DNA from: Doryteuthis pealeii
Lineage: Eukaryota; Mollusca; Cephalopoda; Myopsida; Loliginidae
Length of the DNA stretch: 64,000 nucleotides
NCBI GenBank assembly: GCA_023376005.1
Contig: CM042157.1
Coordinates: forward strand, 56,630,221-56,694,220
Reading direction: 5' to 3'
The notes beneath the pieces were generated by a model. The model had not been told where the DNA came from. It made no database searches and saw nothing but the letters and a program-made list of their open reading frames with translations. Within the stretch, counting starts at the first letter, position 1. The number at the start of each line of letters is the position of its first letter. This document shows positions 54,641-64,000 of the stretch, one piece after another. The position numbers were made by a program, and so were the translations under genes.

Positions 54641-54893
54641 ATTAAAATGCTGATAGGTATGCATCTTGAGTCCCTGATGCACAAAAATCCAAAATGTTGC
54701 AGTAAAATCATATATATATGCGTCCCAGTATTTTTCTCCCCCCCCCCACCATTTCAAGCTAACAGTAATTACATTTCAATAGATTCTTGGAATGAATTAC
54801 ACAGGATAGGTTACAAGGTAGGAGTTAGACAGCTTTAGTTGGGACTCATAAATTCAAAGCAGGATGCACTAAATCAAAAAGCTATCAGCATCA

Positions 54894-54896
<3 letters not shown>

Positions 54897-54958
<62 letters not shown>
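54897..54958. repeat. (TA)n(TG)n
   Basis: TA run passing into (TG)14. Confidence 0.95.
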
Positions 54959-55258
54959 ATAGTTTATCCATAATAAGTACAAAAAAAGATTTTGTAGAAA
55001 GTTTATTTTCTTCCAAACCAAAGATAGCATGATTTTATTATTATCAGTGGAACATTCTGCAATCAAAACAGATGTCATTAGGTATTATCTATTAACAAAC
55101 TCTACAGCATTGTAATATGTATCCAAAAATAAAATTGTATAAATATATGTAAGAGGTGTACCCATTTTTAGACTACAATATATTCATATTCTTATTTCAT
55201 ACTGTAGACTAGAAAAGTATTAAAAAAATCCTGTTATCTTTGGTTTAGAAAAAAAAAA

Positions 55259-55259
55259 A

Positions 55260-55292
<33 letters not shown>

Positions 55293-55303
55293 ATATATAT
55301 ATT
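55259..55303. repeat. (TA)n
   Basis: Two TA runs separated by TT, preceded by an A-run. Confidence 0.95.
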
Positions 55304-55362
55304 TTGTATTGGAGAAAGGAAAATAAAGTGCTCAATTACAGGAATAAGAGCTATATTGATTT

Positions 55363-55568
55363 GTTATGAAATACTATACAATTAAAAAAAACATTTGTTA
55401 CCATTGGTTTCAAAGCAGCATATTAGCCATTTATCTTCAAGACGAATCACTTTGAATTATCCAAAGATCCAAGATAATTTAAAGTGATTGGTCTTGAAGA
55501 TAAGCATCTAATATGCTGCTTTAAAACCAATGGTAACAAATGCTTTTTAATTGTATAACATTTCATAA
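55363..55568. repeat. Fold-back repeat, arms about 95 bp
   Basis: 'ttatgaaatactatacaatt' at the left is the inverted partner of 'aattgtataacatttcataa' at the right. Inner arms share 'gttaccattggtttcaaagc' and 'atcttcaagac'. Both outer flanks are (TA)n. A 77-codon minus frame over it is spurious. Confidence 0.75.
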
Positions 55569-55579
55569 TATATATATTT

Positions 55580-55735
55580 ACACACATATACACCCTCCCA
55601 GTTATTGATAAATAGTAGGGGAAACTGGGCTCATTAACCTTGGTACAGCAATCAATCAGAAGAAGATAAACTGAATTCAAACCAGCTTTATTCCATTTGA
55701 AAATTGAACTTGTGTCACCTCGTTGACATGGCAGA
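55580..55735 (+). mobile_element. SINE-C, 3' half
   Basis: 'cccagttattgataaatagt', 'gggctcattaaccttggtac', 'gaactt-gtgtcacctcgttg'. It shares the 'ggtacagcaatca' variant with the copy at 56.27 kb, so the two are close relatives. Confidence 0.68.
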
Positions 55736-56225
55736 TTAAGTAAATATGTACTTGAAATTTTATAAATGTGTACAAATAATTTGTATTAAGCACAGATAAT
55801 TTAAGTTGTAATTGTTTGAAAATAATTATCAAATATGAATAATTATTTGAAACCATACTCTTGAAGTCAATCAGTATACTGTTGGTTTGGACAACAACAA
55901 CTGAACTAGTGCCCAAGACAGCTGGTACTTATGGAACTCAAGAATAGTCCATTAATATATTTGGGTGATTCCATTCCTTGAGTCCTGATTGACTGCTTGG
56001 TTTCTATGATGTTATGAGGCTTCATAAATACTCTGGCATTCTGCAGTAGGACTGCAACAAAGTTAGATCCGTATTGGGTTACAACTACTTGTTGCCTTGT
56101 CTAACCAATTCGACAGTAATTGGAACTTAGTATGATTATTCTACACATATAATTACTTGAAAAGAAAAAAAAAAAGGATTAGATAACTTAACAAAGGAAG
56201 ACAAAAATCTGGTTTAGTTCATATC

Positions 56226-56390
56226 ATCTTTGGTTCAGAAGAAAATTAACAAGGGTAAACAAAAATTTCTCCCACCCAGCTATTGATAAATAATAGGTCA
56301 GATGAGGCTCTTTAACTTTGGTACAGCAATCAGCAAACTCTGAATTCAAACTAGCTGACCAGGTGCCACATCCTACCAGTGACATAGTGG
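56226..56390 (+). mobile_element. SINE-C and flank, plus-strand arm of an inverted duplication
   Basis: 'cacccagctattgataaata', 'tcagatgaggctctttaact', 'gccacatcctaccagtgac'. The 40 bp before it ('atctttggttcagaagaaaa') also recur inverted at about 57110-57168, so the duplicated unit is larger than the SINE. Confidence 0.7.
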
Positions 56391-56789
56391 TTGAAGAAAT
56401 ACATACAAGCAAAACCAGTTTATTGATTATATTAAATCAGTTTCTATACTAAATGATTGTTGACAAAAACCATAATAGATCTATAGTATTATCTATATAT
56501 CAATATGCCTATACCTCCATATGTGACATCCTGCTGTCACCTCAAATGAATAAAGTACCATTCGATTGAAAAGAACAACACAAATGTGAAAGAAAGAGTG
56601 AAAGGTAGAGAAAAGTGAATCAAAGAGTTGGAAATTGTTAAATACAAATAGAAATCTATAACGATTTATTTCAGACATTATTTCCGTAAAATAAATAATC
56701 AAAGAGTGAAAGAAAATGATACTATGAATTTTTTAAAAATCCTTCATTTTTTTTTCCTGGCTACATTGTCAATTTTAAAGAGGAATACA

Positions 56790-56860
56790 GCGGTATTGAA
56801 TTCAGAGTTTTCCTTCTGTACTGATTGCTGTACCAAAGTTAAAGAGCCTCATCTGCCCTT
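56790..56860 (-). mobile_element. SINE-C, minus arm of the same duplication
   Basis: 'tgaattcagagttttccttc', 'gattgctgtaccaaagttaa', 'agagcctcatctgccct', which then breaks off at the SINE-B insertion. The rest of the arm resumes at about 57107 ('ggttagatgggaaaattatt'). Confidence 0.68.
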
Positions 56861-57100
56861 AGTAAGTCATTGGGGCTGCCTAAAGTCGGTATCAGCCAGA
56901 CAGCAAGGGAGTCTATCCCCTTTTCATTAGTGCTAGATCAAGGAGATTGTTTTGGCATCTGAGGTGGAGCACCACATCTACCATCATCTCCTTACTCTAC
57001 CACACATATCCATGTATTACTCATACTAAGTTGGCAAGGGCCGGAATCAAACCAGGAATGCTGAGGCTCCCAGCCGGACACTCTACCGACTGAGCTCCCT
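56861..57100 (-). mobile_element. SINE-B inserted in an inverted SINE-C segment
   Basis: Tip 'ggggctgcctaaagtcggta', body 'catctgaggtggagcaccac', head reverse 'ctctaccgactgagctccct'. The sequence before (to 56859) and after (from about 57107) rejoins as the reverse complement of 56226-56345, so this copy is younger than that inverted duplication. Confidence 0.83.
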
Positions 57101-57886
57101 ACAATGGTTAGATGGGAAAATTATTTTTGTCTACCTTTGTTAATTTTATTCTAAACCAAAGATGATGAGCACCATTTCAAAGTTGGTGATTGAAAATAAA
57201 AACAAGGGGAAGATAACTCTTGTATATACATATTGGGAAGCCATGGAAAAGATGAGGCCAATTTGGTTTGAATATATTGAAATTGCAAATGGGGTCTTTA
57301 TGAAATATGCAAATATTTAAGAATTGATACCTTTGTTCTGTCTATAATAGGTAAGCTAAAAGAAAGCCAGAAACACAAGAATCCTTCTACTAGTTTCAGG
57401 TGTAACTAATACCAAATTTAGTGAAGAAACTATAGAAAAAAAATTAACGAGGAAGTACAGGTGTGTGTGGGGGGTATTGAACAGAAGAATAAACATAGCA
57501 TATATATACACACGCAACAGGCCTTATACAACCAAAGAGAGGAAAACAAAAAAAAGTTTAAAAGAATGTTGGGGGTGGCATTTGAGTTTTTAAAAAAAGG
57601 AAGAAGAAGAAAGATAAATACATTTTTCATAATTAAAACAAACAGTAAAATGCTTTTTGAAAGAAAGATCCCCCCCACCCCAACAAAAAAAGAGCAATGA
57701 AAGTTGAGTTGACTTCCAGAGTAGGGGGTGGGGATGGAAAGAGATTTCTTAGACCCACCAAAGTATTTTAAGTGCTTCTCAACACTGCAAATTACTAAGG
57801 CGCCAAAGTTCTACTCTGTTCTCAGAGTCATAAAAACTTTTTTTTTCTTTTGTTTTTATTCCACACACCTCCCACAATCCATCTCT

Positions 57887-57890
<4 letters not shown>

Positions 57891-57942
<52 letters not shown>
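57891..57942. repeat. (GA)n
   Basis: About 25 GA units with one AA interruption. Confidence 0.95.
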
Positions 57943-58265
57943 GAAAAAAAAAAACAATGTCTATTAAGCAATCATTTTATTGTTCCATTAATATTAGTAG
58001 ATAAGAAAGCTTAATATTTTCAACTTTAGATTGTATATTTTGCTTATTGATAGATGAATGGTGTGGTTCTTTTAGGTAAACAATGCTGGCTCTTTTAGTA
58101 TGGTGATAAAATGGTTGGCACCAATTCAAGTAAAAGAGCCGTAATCTAAGTCTTGTACAAATCTTCTATGACGCCCAATACGCAAGTCAGAATTTTCTCT
58201 CTGCCCACTAACCCTAACCACCACATGTAAAAAATTTTTTTTTACAAAAATGAATCATATTTACC

Positions 58266-58745
58266 ACAACTGATTGGTTGGTTGTTTTTACAGCATGTCA
58301 ACCCTTGTTGGGTTATCTTATGCCAAAGACATTTTGTTTTATTCATTCTTGATGGATATTCGAAATCTTTTTTTTAAAACTCAATTTTTCTATTTAATCT
58401 ATAGATGGGACCCTAACATATACTATCATTCTGGATCAGTGGACCTGGGAGCAGTGGCAATGAAGGGGTACTCCACACTTCCCAGAGCTCCAAAATTGGA
58501 ACTTTAGCATTAGATGTAGTTTAATGGCATACCCAGGACACTAAGACCCTCAGCCACTGCCTTCTAGCACATATATGATAAAAAGAGTTGGGGCTTGCCA
58601 TAAGGGCAATGGAGTTGGGACAATCATATAGGTGCTAGGGCTTAACATTCTATCCTAAGTAAGGGCCAGAGTATTGTATGTCATGGACTGCTCAACCACT
58701 AAGGTTCCATCCTTAAGCATCACAGGTTGCCACCCACGGCCAACA
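58266..58745 (+). mobile_element. Family A, long copy
   Basis: 'gattggttggttgtttttac', 'agcatgtcaacccttgttgg', 'atagatgggaccctaacata', 'ttggggcttgccataagggc', 'catggactgctcaaccacta'. Collinear with the reverse of 5356-5838. The high-coordinate terminus lacks the inverted GCATGTTAACC motif. Confidence 0.73.
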
Positions 58746-58830
58746 GGTGGCCCTATGGGGGGAGGGGGTCTTATAGAAACTTAATTGCAGAAACTGACCC
58801 CAAATATTAGAAGCAATAAAGTAAAAGTAT

Positions 58831-59073
58831 AATCGTCAGGGTGGCCTAAAGTCCGTATCAGCCAATCAACGAGGGAGTCTATCCCTTTTCTCTAACGCTA
58901 CACCAAGGAGATTGTTTTTGCGTCTGAGGTGGAGCACTACACCTACCATCAGCTCCTTACTTTACCACACAGACTCCTATGCTACTCATATACTGAGTTG
59001 GGGAGGGCCAGTATTGAATGAAGAACCTTGTGGTTTCTAGCCGAATGCTCTACCAAATGAGCTAATCCGGCCC
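58831..59073 (-). mobile_element. SINE-B
   Basis: Minus strand, full length. Tip 'cgtcagggtggcctaaagtc', body 'gcgtctgaggtggagcacta', head reverse 'ctaccaaatgagctaatccg', 'gccct'. Confidence 0.86.
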
Positions 59074-59525
59074 TGTAGGAGCAATACTTATGGAAAAAAT
59101 AGACAGCCAACATTAAACAAAATCTTTTAGCTTGGGACTAGTAGTCATAAAATGCATTTAATATAGGTAAATCTCCTACAACTTAGTTGATCCACAGTCA
59201 CATAATCCTTAGCTGCTATATCTACACTTCAAACCAGCACCAATGACCAACATGATCATACATGTCGGCAAGACCAACCAAAAATTCCTTGAATAGAATC
59301 AACTCAGAACTTAACATAAGTGCACCAAAATTCTTGAAAATGACTGAAGATGGTTGAAAGTACTCTTACTCTGAATACACAAACTCTGGACTGTTTTTAA
59401 ACTGCATACAACAACAACAGTTATGACATCTTGTCTGACAAAAAGAAATAGGGAATAAAAAGATAAACACCAAACCCTTGTCATTTTCAATAAAACAGGT
59501 CTACATGAGCATCTTAAGTGCACAC

Positions 59526-59527
<2 letters not shown>

Positions 59528-59571
<44 letters not shown>
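59528..59571. repeat. (TA)n
   Basis: Pure TA run of about 22 units. Confidence 0.95.
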
Positions 59572-59572
<1 letters not shown>

Positions 59573-59573
59573 T

Positions 59574-59769
59574 ACATTTTTTCTGCTGTTTTAATTTATG
59601 AATAATTCTTTTTCTTTTAAGGATAGATTAAGAAACTTGACCCCTTTTTTTTTCTTCACAAGAATAGATTTATTTTCCATTAGCAATAAAATTATTTTCA
59701 CAAAGTGGAAATTTATTTTGCATTATTCTTGGAATTTAGAAAATTATATAAGAATAGACATTTTTTTAA

Positions 59770-59804
<35 letters not shown>

Positions 59805-60007
59805 CATTTAAACAAAAGTGCTTACAAGGGAAAATTCCAAAAGAGAATGTATTTGGCTACAGAAGCATATTTCAGGTTGTATTAATTTTCAGCAGACAAC
59901 CCTATTTAAACAATACATTAATGTCCTATTATAATAATGCCTTTACACTTACTGCTTCACTTCTGAAGGATATAGAGTAATAATCAAAGTATATGTATGT
60001 TTTTTAT

Positions 60008-60047
<40 letters not shown>

Positions 60048-60411
60048 AGTGAGTATTAAATATATATATATGCGTGCATTATATTTATATTCATTTGTGT
60101 GTGAGAGTATTATATATATGTACATATGAGTGTGTACACACACACACACATATATATATATATTCCAACAGGCATGTATATATATATATATTCCAACGGG
60201 CATGTTTATATCACCAAAGATTAATCGTAAACTCGATTAATTTAAAAGTAACCCTGAAGAATCTATCGATGAAACTCGAGTAGGTTACTCATTTCCATTC
60301 TTAAATAAATTTATGCTCTACATTGTATTTGTTTTTTCTTAACCTTAACCTCTGGATATTGTGCGCTTCCAACGATCGTTCTTATACCCACCGGTAAGTT
60401 AATACTTATAC

Positions 60412-60445
<34 letters not shown>

Positions 60446-61280
60446 TTTTAAAGGGGGGATGACTTGACAAAGAAGGCAAAAAATTGAGTGAGTTACAATT
60501 TTGACTATCAATGAAAAAAATAATTAACCAAATAAATCAGAGTTATGAATGAATATAAAAGGGCTGAATACATTAGTAGTGTTGATTTACAAAACTGGTA
60601 TAGTCAGAATTACGTCAACCCGGGTTTCACCGCAATGATCATCAGGACTATTATGTGTGGAATTAATTAAAACAAATGGATGTAAACAAAATACACTCTA
60701 ATAGTTCCACAGTGCACAGAGAGGAATGCTATGTTTGTTTCAATTTTTAACTGTTATTTCATCTGTTTTGTCAAGACACCATCTATGTTTATGTCAACAT
60801 ACGTTCAAAATTTCTGATCTTTGGATTGATAATTCTTTGGAATTAGGATAGCTAATTTCTTTTCTAAATATAAGAGGCAGAATTTATTATCCAGTTTATA
60901 ATTGTTCTCCCCCCCCCCACACACACACACTTCATAATAGGATCTATGTCAGTTATTTTTTTTAACGTCCCAGTTTTAAGGTTGTAAAATCTTTTTTTGA
61001 AAGTAACTTATGTAGAGCCTGAATAGATCTTTTTATTCAATCTGTTTCGTTAATAAATTTAACCAGCACACGTTCATGTCATAACTGCAATTAAAGACAA
61101 TCAAAAATCTTATAGGTATGTTCAGTGTTAAAAAAAGTTCAGTTTATGCTCTCATCTAATGATTCTTGTATCACATAGATCAGTATATATAATTTACATT
61201 GATATATTCAAGGTGTTCATTAAGTCCTGTAGTAGTTTTAAAATTCAAAACTTAATAACTCATATTGTATAAATGATAAA
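59574..61280. other. Unassigned AT-rich DNA with microsatellites
   Basis: Besides the microsatellites, 60600-60665 ('acgtcaacccgggtttcacc', 'gcaatgatcatcaggac') looks like a repeat segment of the tail type often found beside SINEs, and 61210 ('aaggtgttcattaagtcctg') resembles a mariner tip. No gene signal. Confidence 0.45.
60008..60190. repeat. Mixed (TA)n, (TG)n, (CA)n block
   Basis: TATATATG then (TG)14, TA runs, and (CA)8. A 23-bp segment with 'ttccaacaggcatgt' is repeated at 60163 and 60191. The short frames here are spurious. Confidence 0.9.
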
Positions 61281-61285
61281 ATCAT

Positions 61286-61693
61286 GGTAATCTGAAATTT
61301 GGCTACATAAATGAGAGTAACCACCCCCTGTTTGTTTCACTTTGAAGAAGCCATGTGTTTTCATTTTCGGCCATTTTCATTTCACTGTAAATCTACACTG
61401 AAAAATACAAATTTGTTCAAATCAATACAGCTACATGTTTTAACATGAAAATATCATAAAATGTGTTCTTAATATCAATTAAGTTCATTTTGAATAATGC
61501 GCTAGCACAATTAAGAACACATTTTATGATATTTTCGTGTTAAAACATGCAGTTGTATTGATTCAAACAAATTCGTATTTTCAGTGTAGATTTACAGTGA
61601 AATGAAAATGGCCGACCAAAACATATGGCTTCCTTAAAGTGAAACAAACAAGGGGAGGTTACTATCATTTATGTAGCTAAAGTTCAGATTACC
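61286..61693. mobile_element. Palindromic MITE, copy 2
   Basis: Same architecture and length as the copy at 16288-16678: tips GGTAATCTGAA / TTCAGATTACC, 'ggccattttcatttcactgt' in each arm, and a centre near 61490. Flanks AAAATCAT and AAAATCAC form an 8-bp duplication with one mismatch. No coding capacity. Confidence 0.78.
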
Positions 61694-61699
61694 AAAATC

Positions 61700-62194
61700 A
61701 CTTGGTAAAAACCATATGAAAGTTGATGTTTTATTTCTTATGCACATTTTGATTATTACATTTCAAAAAGACTGCCATCTTTGTTGTTACATTTTAAATC
61801 TGCTGTGGGACTTTATAGACACTATGTATATCTATTGATACAGTGCACAGTGTTTGACATGTTTGAAAGGTTTAAAATCCTCTAAATTAGTTATCTCCCT
61901 TGTATTTCAAAGCATTCTTTGATTTAAATAAGTAGTCTTTTTCTGTTTCCTTTTTTTTTTTCTTTCTTTTTTTATCAGATTATAAATTGTAGTTATACAA
62001 GTCCATTTCTAGGGTATGCTGCACCTTAGACCAGCCTTACCATATAAGCAATCTTCTCATCATTAGTCTGGATATGGTAATTATATTTGACAATTCAGAT
62101 AACTGCAATATGCCAGTTATCTCTCAATAAGCATTTGCTTTTATAAGGATTTTAGCCCTCTACATCATCAGCTAAGTTTTAAAGTGCTGGCCCT

Positions 62195-62230
<36 letters not shown>

Positions 62231-62662
62231 TTTTGTATATATATTTAATTACATGGATGTTTAAACCTCCATGTGATTGAATATTATTTAGAAAATTATT
62301 TACTATGGCAGACTACTGAATGGTTTTGAAAACCAGTAAATAATTTTCAACATACAAACCATCTTCCAATAAAATCTACCAGTTTCAAAAAATTTACACC
62401 AAGTAACTTTACTGGCTTAATCAGCAAACAACAATTAGTATATATATATATATAATCCAAAAATCCGGAGAAGAAATCTTCCTTACGACATAGGAGTTTT
62501 TTAAAAAAATGTGTTGCAGTTTGCAGAGCTCAATGTGTAATCTTATTGTTAGAGTCACAGTCCCTTAGTTGAAATCTGGAATAGATTGATTTAACAAATT
62601 CCTAACAAATTACTGACATGCAAATGCAAAAATTCTAAGTCTTTTGATATATTTTTTACTTA

Positions 62663-62701
<39 letters not shown>

Positions 62702-62802
62702 TGAGTCCAGTATCATTTACATCATAATGGTAAGTCAACCATATTTCTTAAATATTAGTCTATTTGAACACTTACATTCACCATTCATTCATTCATGCTT
62801 AA

Positions 62803-62845
<43 letters not shown>

Positions 62846-62930
62846 TGTATTTTGCTAAATTTATGAATAAATAATCCTTAATATCAGTGATAGAGTATAT
62901 ATATCTAAATGTAGCATATACATAGAGGGA
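61700..62930. other. Unassigned AT-rich DNA
   Basis: No repeat family or frame recognised beyond TA runs near 62196-62226 and 62440-62453. Confidence 0.5.
62665..62842. repeat. Two (TA)n blocks
   Basis: TA runs at 62665-62698 and 62810-62842 with 110 bp of unrecognised AT-rich DNA between. Confidence 0.93.
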
Positions 62931-62934
62931 AAAA

Positions 62935-63040
62935 AAAGGATTTGACAAAAGATCACAAGCATTGGGCATCCAGCAAGGATTGAACTCACTTTTCAGTAGT
63001 AATGGATTTACGAACCATTATACCATAACATGATACTTTA
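62935..63040 (-). mobile_element. SINE-D copy
   Basis: 'gggcatccagcaaggattga', 'actcacttttcagtagtaat' and 'gaaccattataccataac' in reverse-complement order. The tail side is short. Confidence 0.6.
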
Positions 63041-63198
63041 GACAGAGTAAATGGCACTTGAAGATTGTCAGTTTCTTGCTGAAGCAATTATCAGACCAAG
63101 AACTTTTTGACTGTCCGTGCATTTCTAACCGAGATATACATGCATCAATATTGAGCACTCTTTGTTTACAAATATAGCAAAATACACTATTAATATAT

Positions 63199-63382
63199 AC
63201 AGGGTGTTTCAAAAAACGTTAACATTTCTATGGGAGTTCCTTTATGATTTTAAAGTGTCCAACTGTTCACCATCTCCATCAACACACCATTGAAATCATT
63301 CCCAGCTGATTCTGTAATATCAGTTCTGCTTTTCTAATAAAGATGGCCCCATAGAAATATTAACATCTTTTTAATCACCTGT
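63199..63382. mobile_element. Mariner-like MITE
   Basis: Left end ACAGGGTGTTTCAAAAAACG followed by 'ttaacatttctatgggag'. Right end 'ccccatagaaatattaacat', then 'ctttttaatcacctgt', an inverted partner of about 35 bp with a few mismatches. Length 184 bp, flanked by TA-rich DNA. No transposase. Confidence 0.6.
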
Positions 63383-63498
63383 GCGAGATTCCAAGAATGT
63401 GTTCACAGAGATGGTAAACAAGTAGAGATGATTTGAAACTGAAGGTACTCTTATAAAGGTGCTAACTTTAAAAAAAGAAAAAAAAAAAAAGGCACCCC

Positions 63499-63550
<52 letters not shown>

Positions 63551-63576
63551 CACACACACACACATACACACACACA
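63499..63576. repeat. (TA)n(CA)n
   Basis: About 24 TA units, then two CA runs, ending at the start of fold-back family J copy 2. Confidence 0.95.
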
Positions 63577-64000
63577 GTGTGGCAGAAATAGATTCCACAT
63601 TTTAAATTGTCACTTTTTGGTCCAAGTGAACTTAGGCAAGTAGCAATGGTAGCTCCATTTGGCAAATATCTTACCATTCCCCCCCCCACCCCAGACACAA
63701 TTATGGCCTGGACCGGTGCATATTGTGCATTTGCTGCTGGATCTGTAATTGTGAGAGAGAGCTTTTTGGGTTCATTTCATTTTAAGCTGGATTGATGCTG
63801 TAGCAGATAGAAAATCAATGGAATTAAAAATTCTATTCTGAATAGCATTATTCTGATGTAGCATGAAATGAGCATGAAAGCTTTGTGTAGCAATTACAGA
63901 TTCACCAGTCTGGAAACAAAAATTGAACAAAAGACACAAAGTGTGCACTAGTCCAAGCCCTGATCATATCTAAAGATAAATAAATGATAAGACATTAGCT
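63577..64000. mobile_element. Large fold-back repeat (family J), copy 2, cut by window end
   Basis: Begins 'gtggcagaaatagattccac' and is collinear with 24738-25239: 'gtgaacttaggcaagtagca', 'attatggcctggaccggtgc', 'gtagcaattacagattcacc', 'gtccaagccctgatcata'. The right arm's last part would lie past 64000. The inverted arms are visible within this piece. Confidence 0.7.

Noticed and set aside
1..64000. A prokaryotic-style multi-gene system (defence, secretion, metabolism)
   Set aside because: No contiguous real coding genes; composition, repeats and a spliced exon point to animal intron or intergenic DNA.

Overview
The window reads as non-coding DNA from an animal nuclear genome, most likely a mollusc and plausibly a cephalopod. 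The reasons are a strongly AT-rich base composition, very long (TA)n and (CA)n tracts, one spliced-looking internal exon, and a dense layer of tRNA-headed SINEs, non-LTR retrotransposon tails and small TIR elements. The taxon is inferred from repeat style only. No bacterial-type operon, CRISPR array, phage or complete protein-coding gene is visible. Almost every open frame of 60-120 codons is explained by simple repeats or transposon debris.

Host genes. The best host-gene signal is a 78-bp putative internal exon on the minus strand (43470-43547) with AG/GT splice borders and equal phases, so much of the window may be intron of a minus-strand gene. Two weaker plus-strand candidates are a 55-codon ORF at 8864-9031 and a basic ORF at 13303-13578.

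Repeats. I named the families from internal comparison. SINE-B is tRNA-headed, about 240 bp, with 14 copies. SINE-C has about 17 pieces. SINE-D forms a tandem array at 3.36-4.37 kb plus single copies. SINE-H has a Ser/Leu-tRNA-like head and 2 copies. Family A has about a dozen pieces, one with a perfect 13-bp target duplication. Family F is a 163-bp insert with a 14-bp target duplication.

Non-LTR debris. There are C-terminal tails at 5.8-6.3 kb, 16.2-17.0 kb, 22.5-23.4 kb, 35.0-35.3 kb and 50.4-50.96 kb. Three successive 3' ends of an R2/NeSL-like element with a restriction-like endonuclease lie at 48.2-49.6 kb. A 5S-rRNA-like sequence lies at 38.96-39.08 kb.

DNA transposon remnants. These include two Helitron-like elements (about 6.96-7.39 and 28.10-28.49 kb), three hAT-like elements with near-matching 8-bp duplications (11.8, 35.8, 49.6 kb), a palindromic MITE in two full copies (16.3, 61.3 kb), a TTAA-flanked MITE (23.9 kb), mariner-like fold-back elements (32.5, 63.2 kb), a mariner-type helix-turn-helix fragment (27.2 kb) and several long fold-back repeats.

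Nested insertions give relative ages: the MITE lies in a LINE at 16.3 kb, F in SINE-C at 41.6 kb, A in the R2-like tail at 49.3 kb, a TIR element in hAT at 50.0 kb, and SINE-B in an inverted SINE-C segment at 56.9 kb. I found no cooperating set of genes. The most distinctive structures are the triple 3' end of the endonuclease-bearing retrotransposon, the Helitron-like pair, the F family with its variable hairpin, the 5S-like sequence and the large fold-back families.
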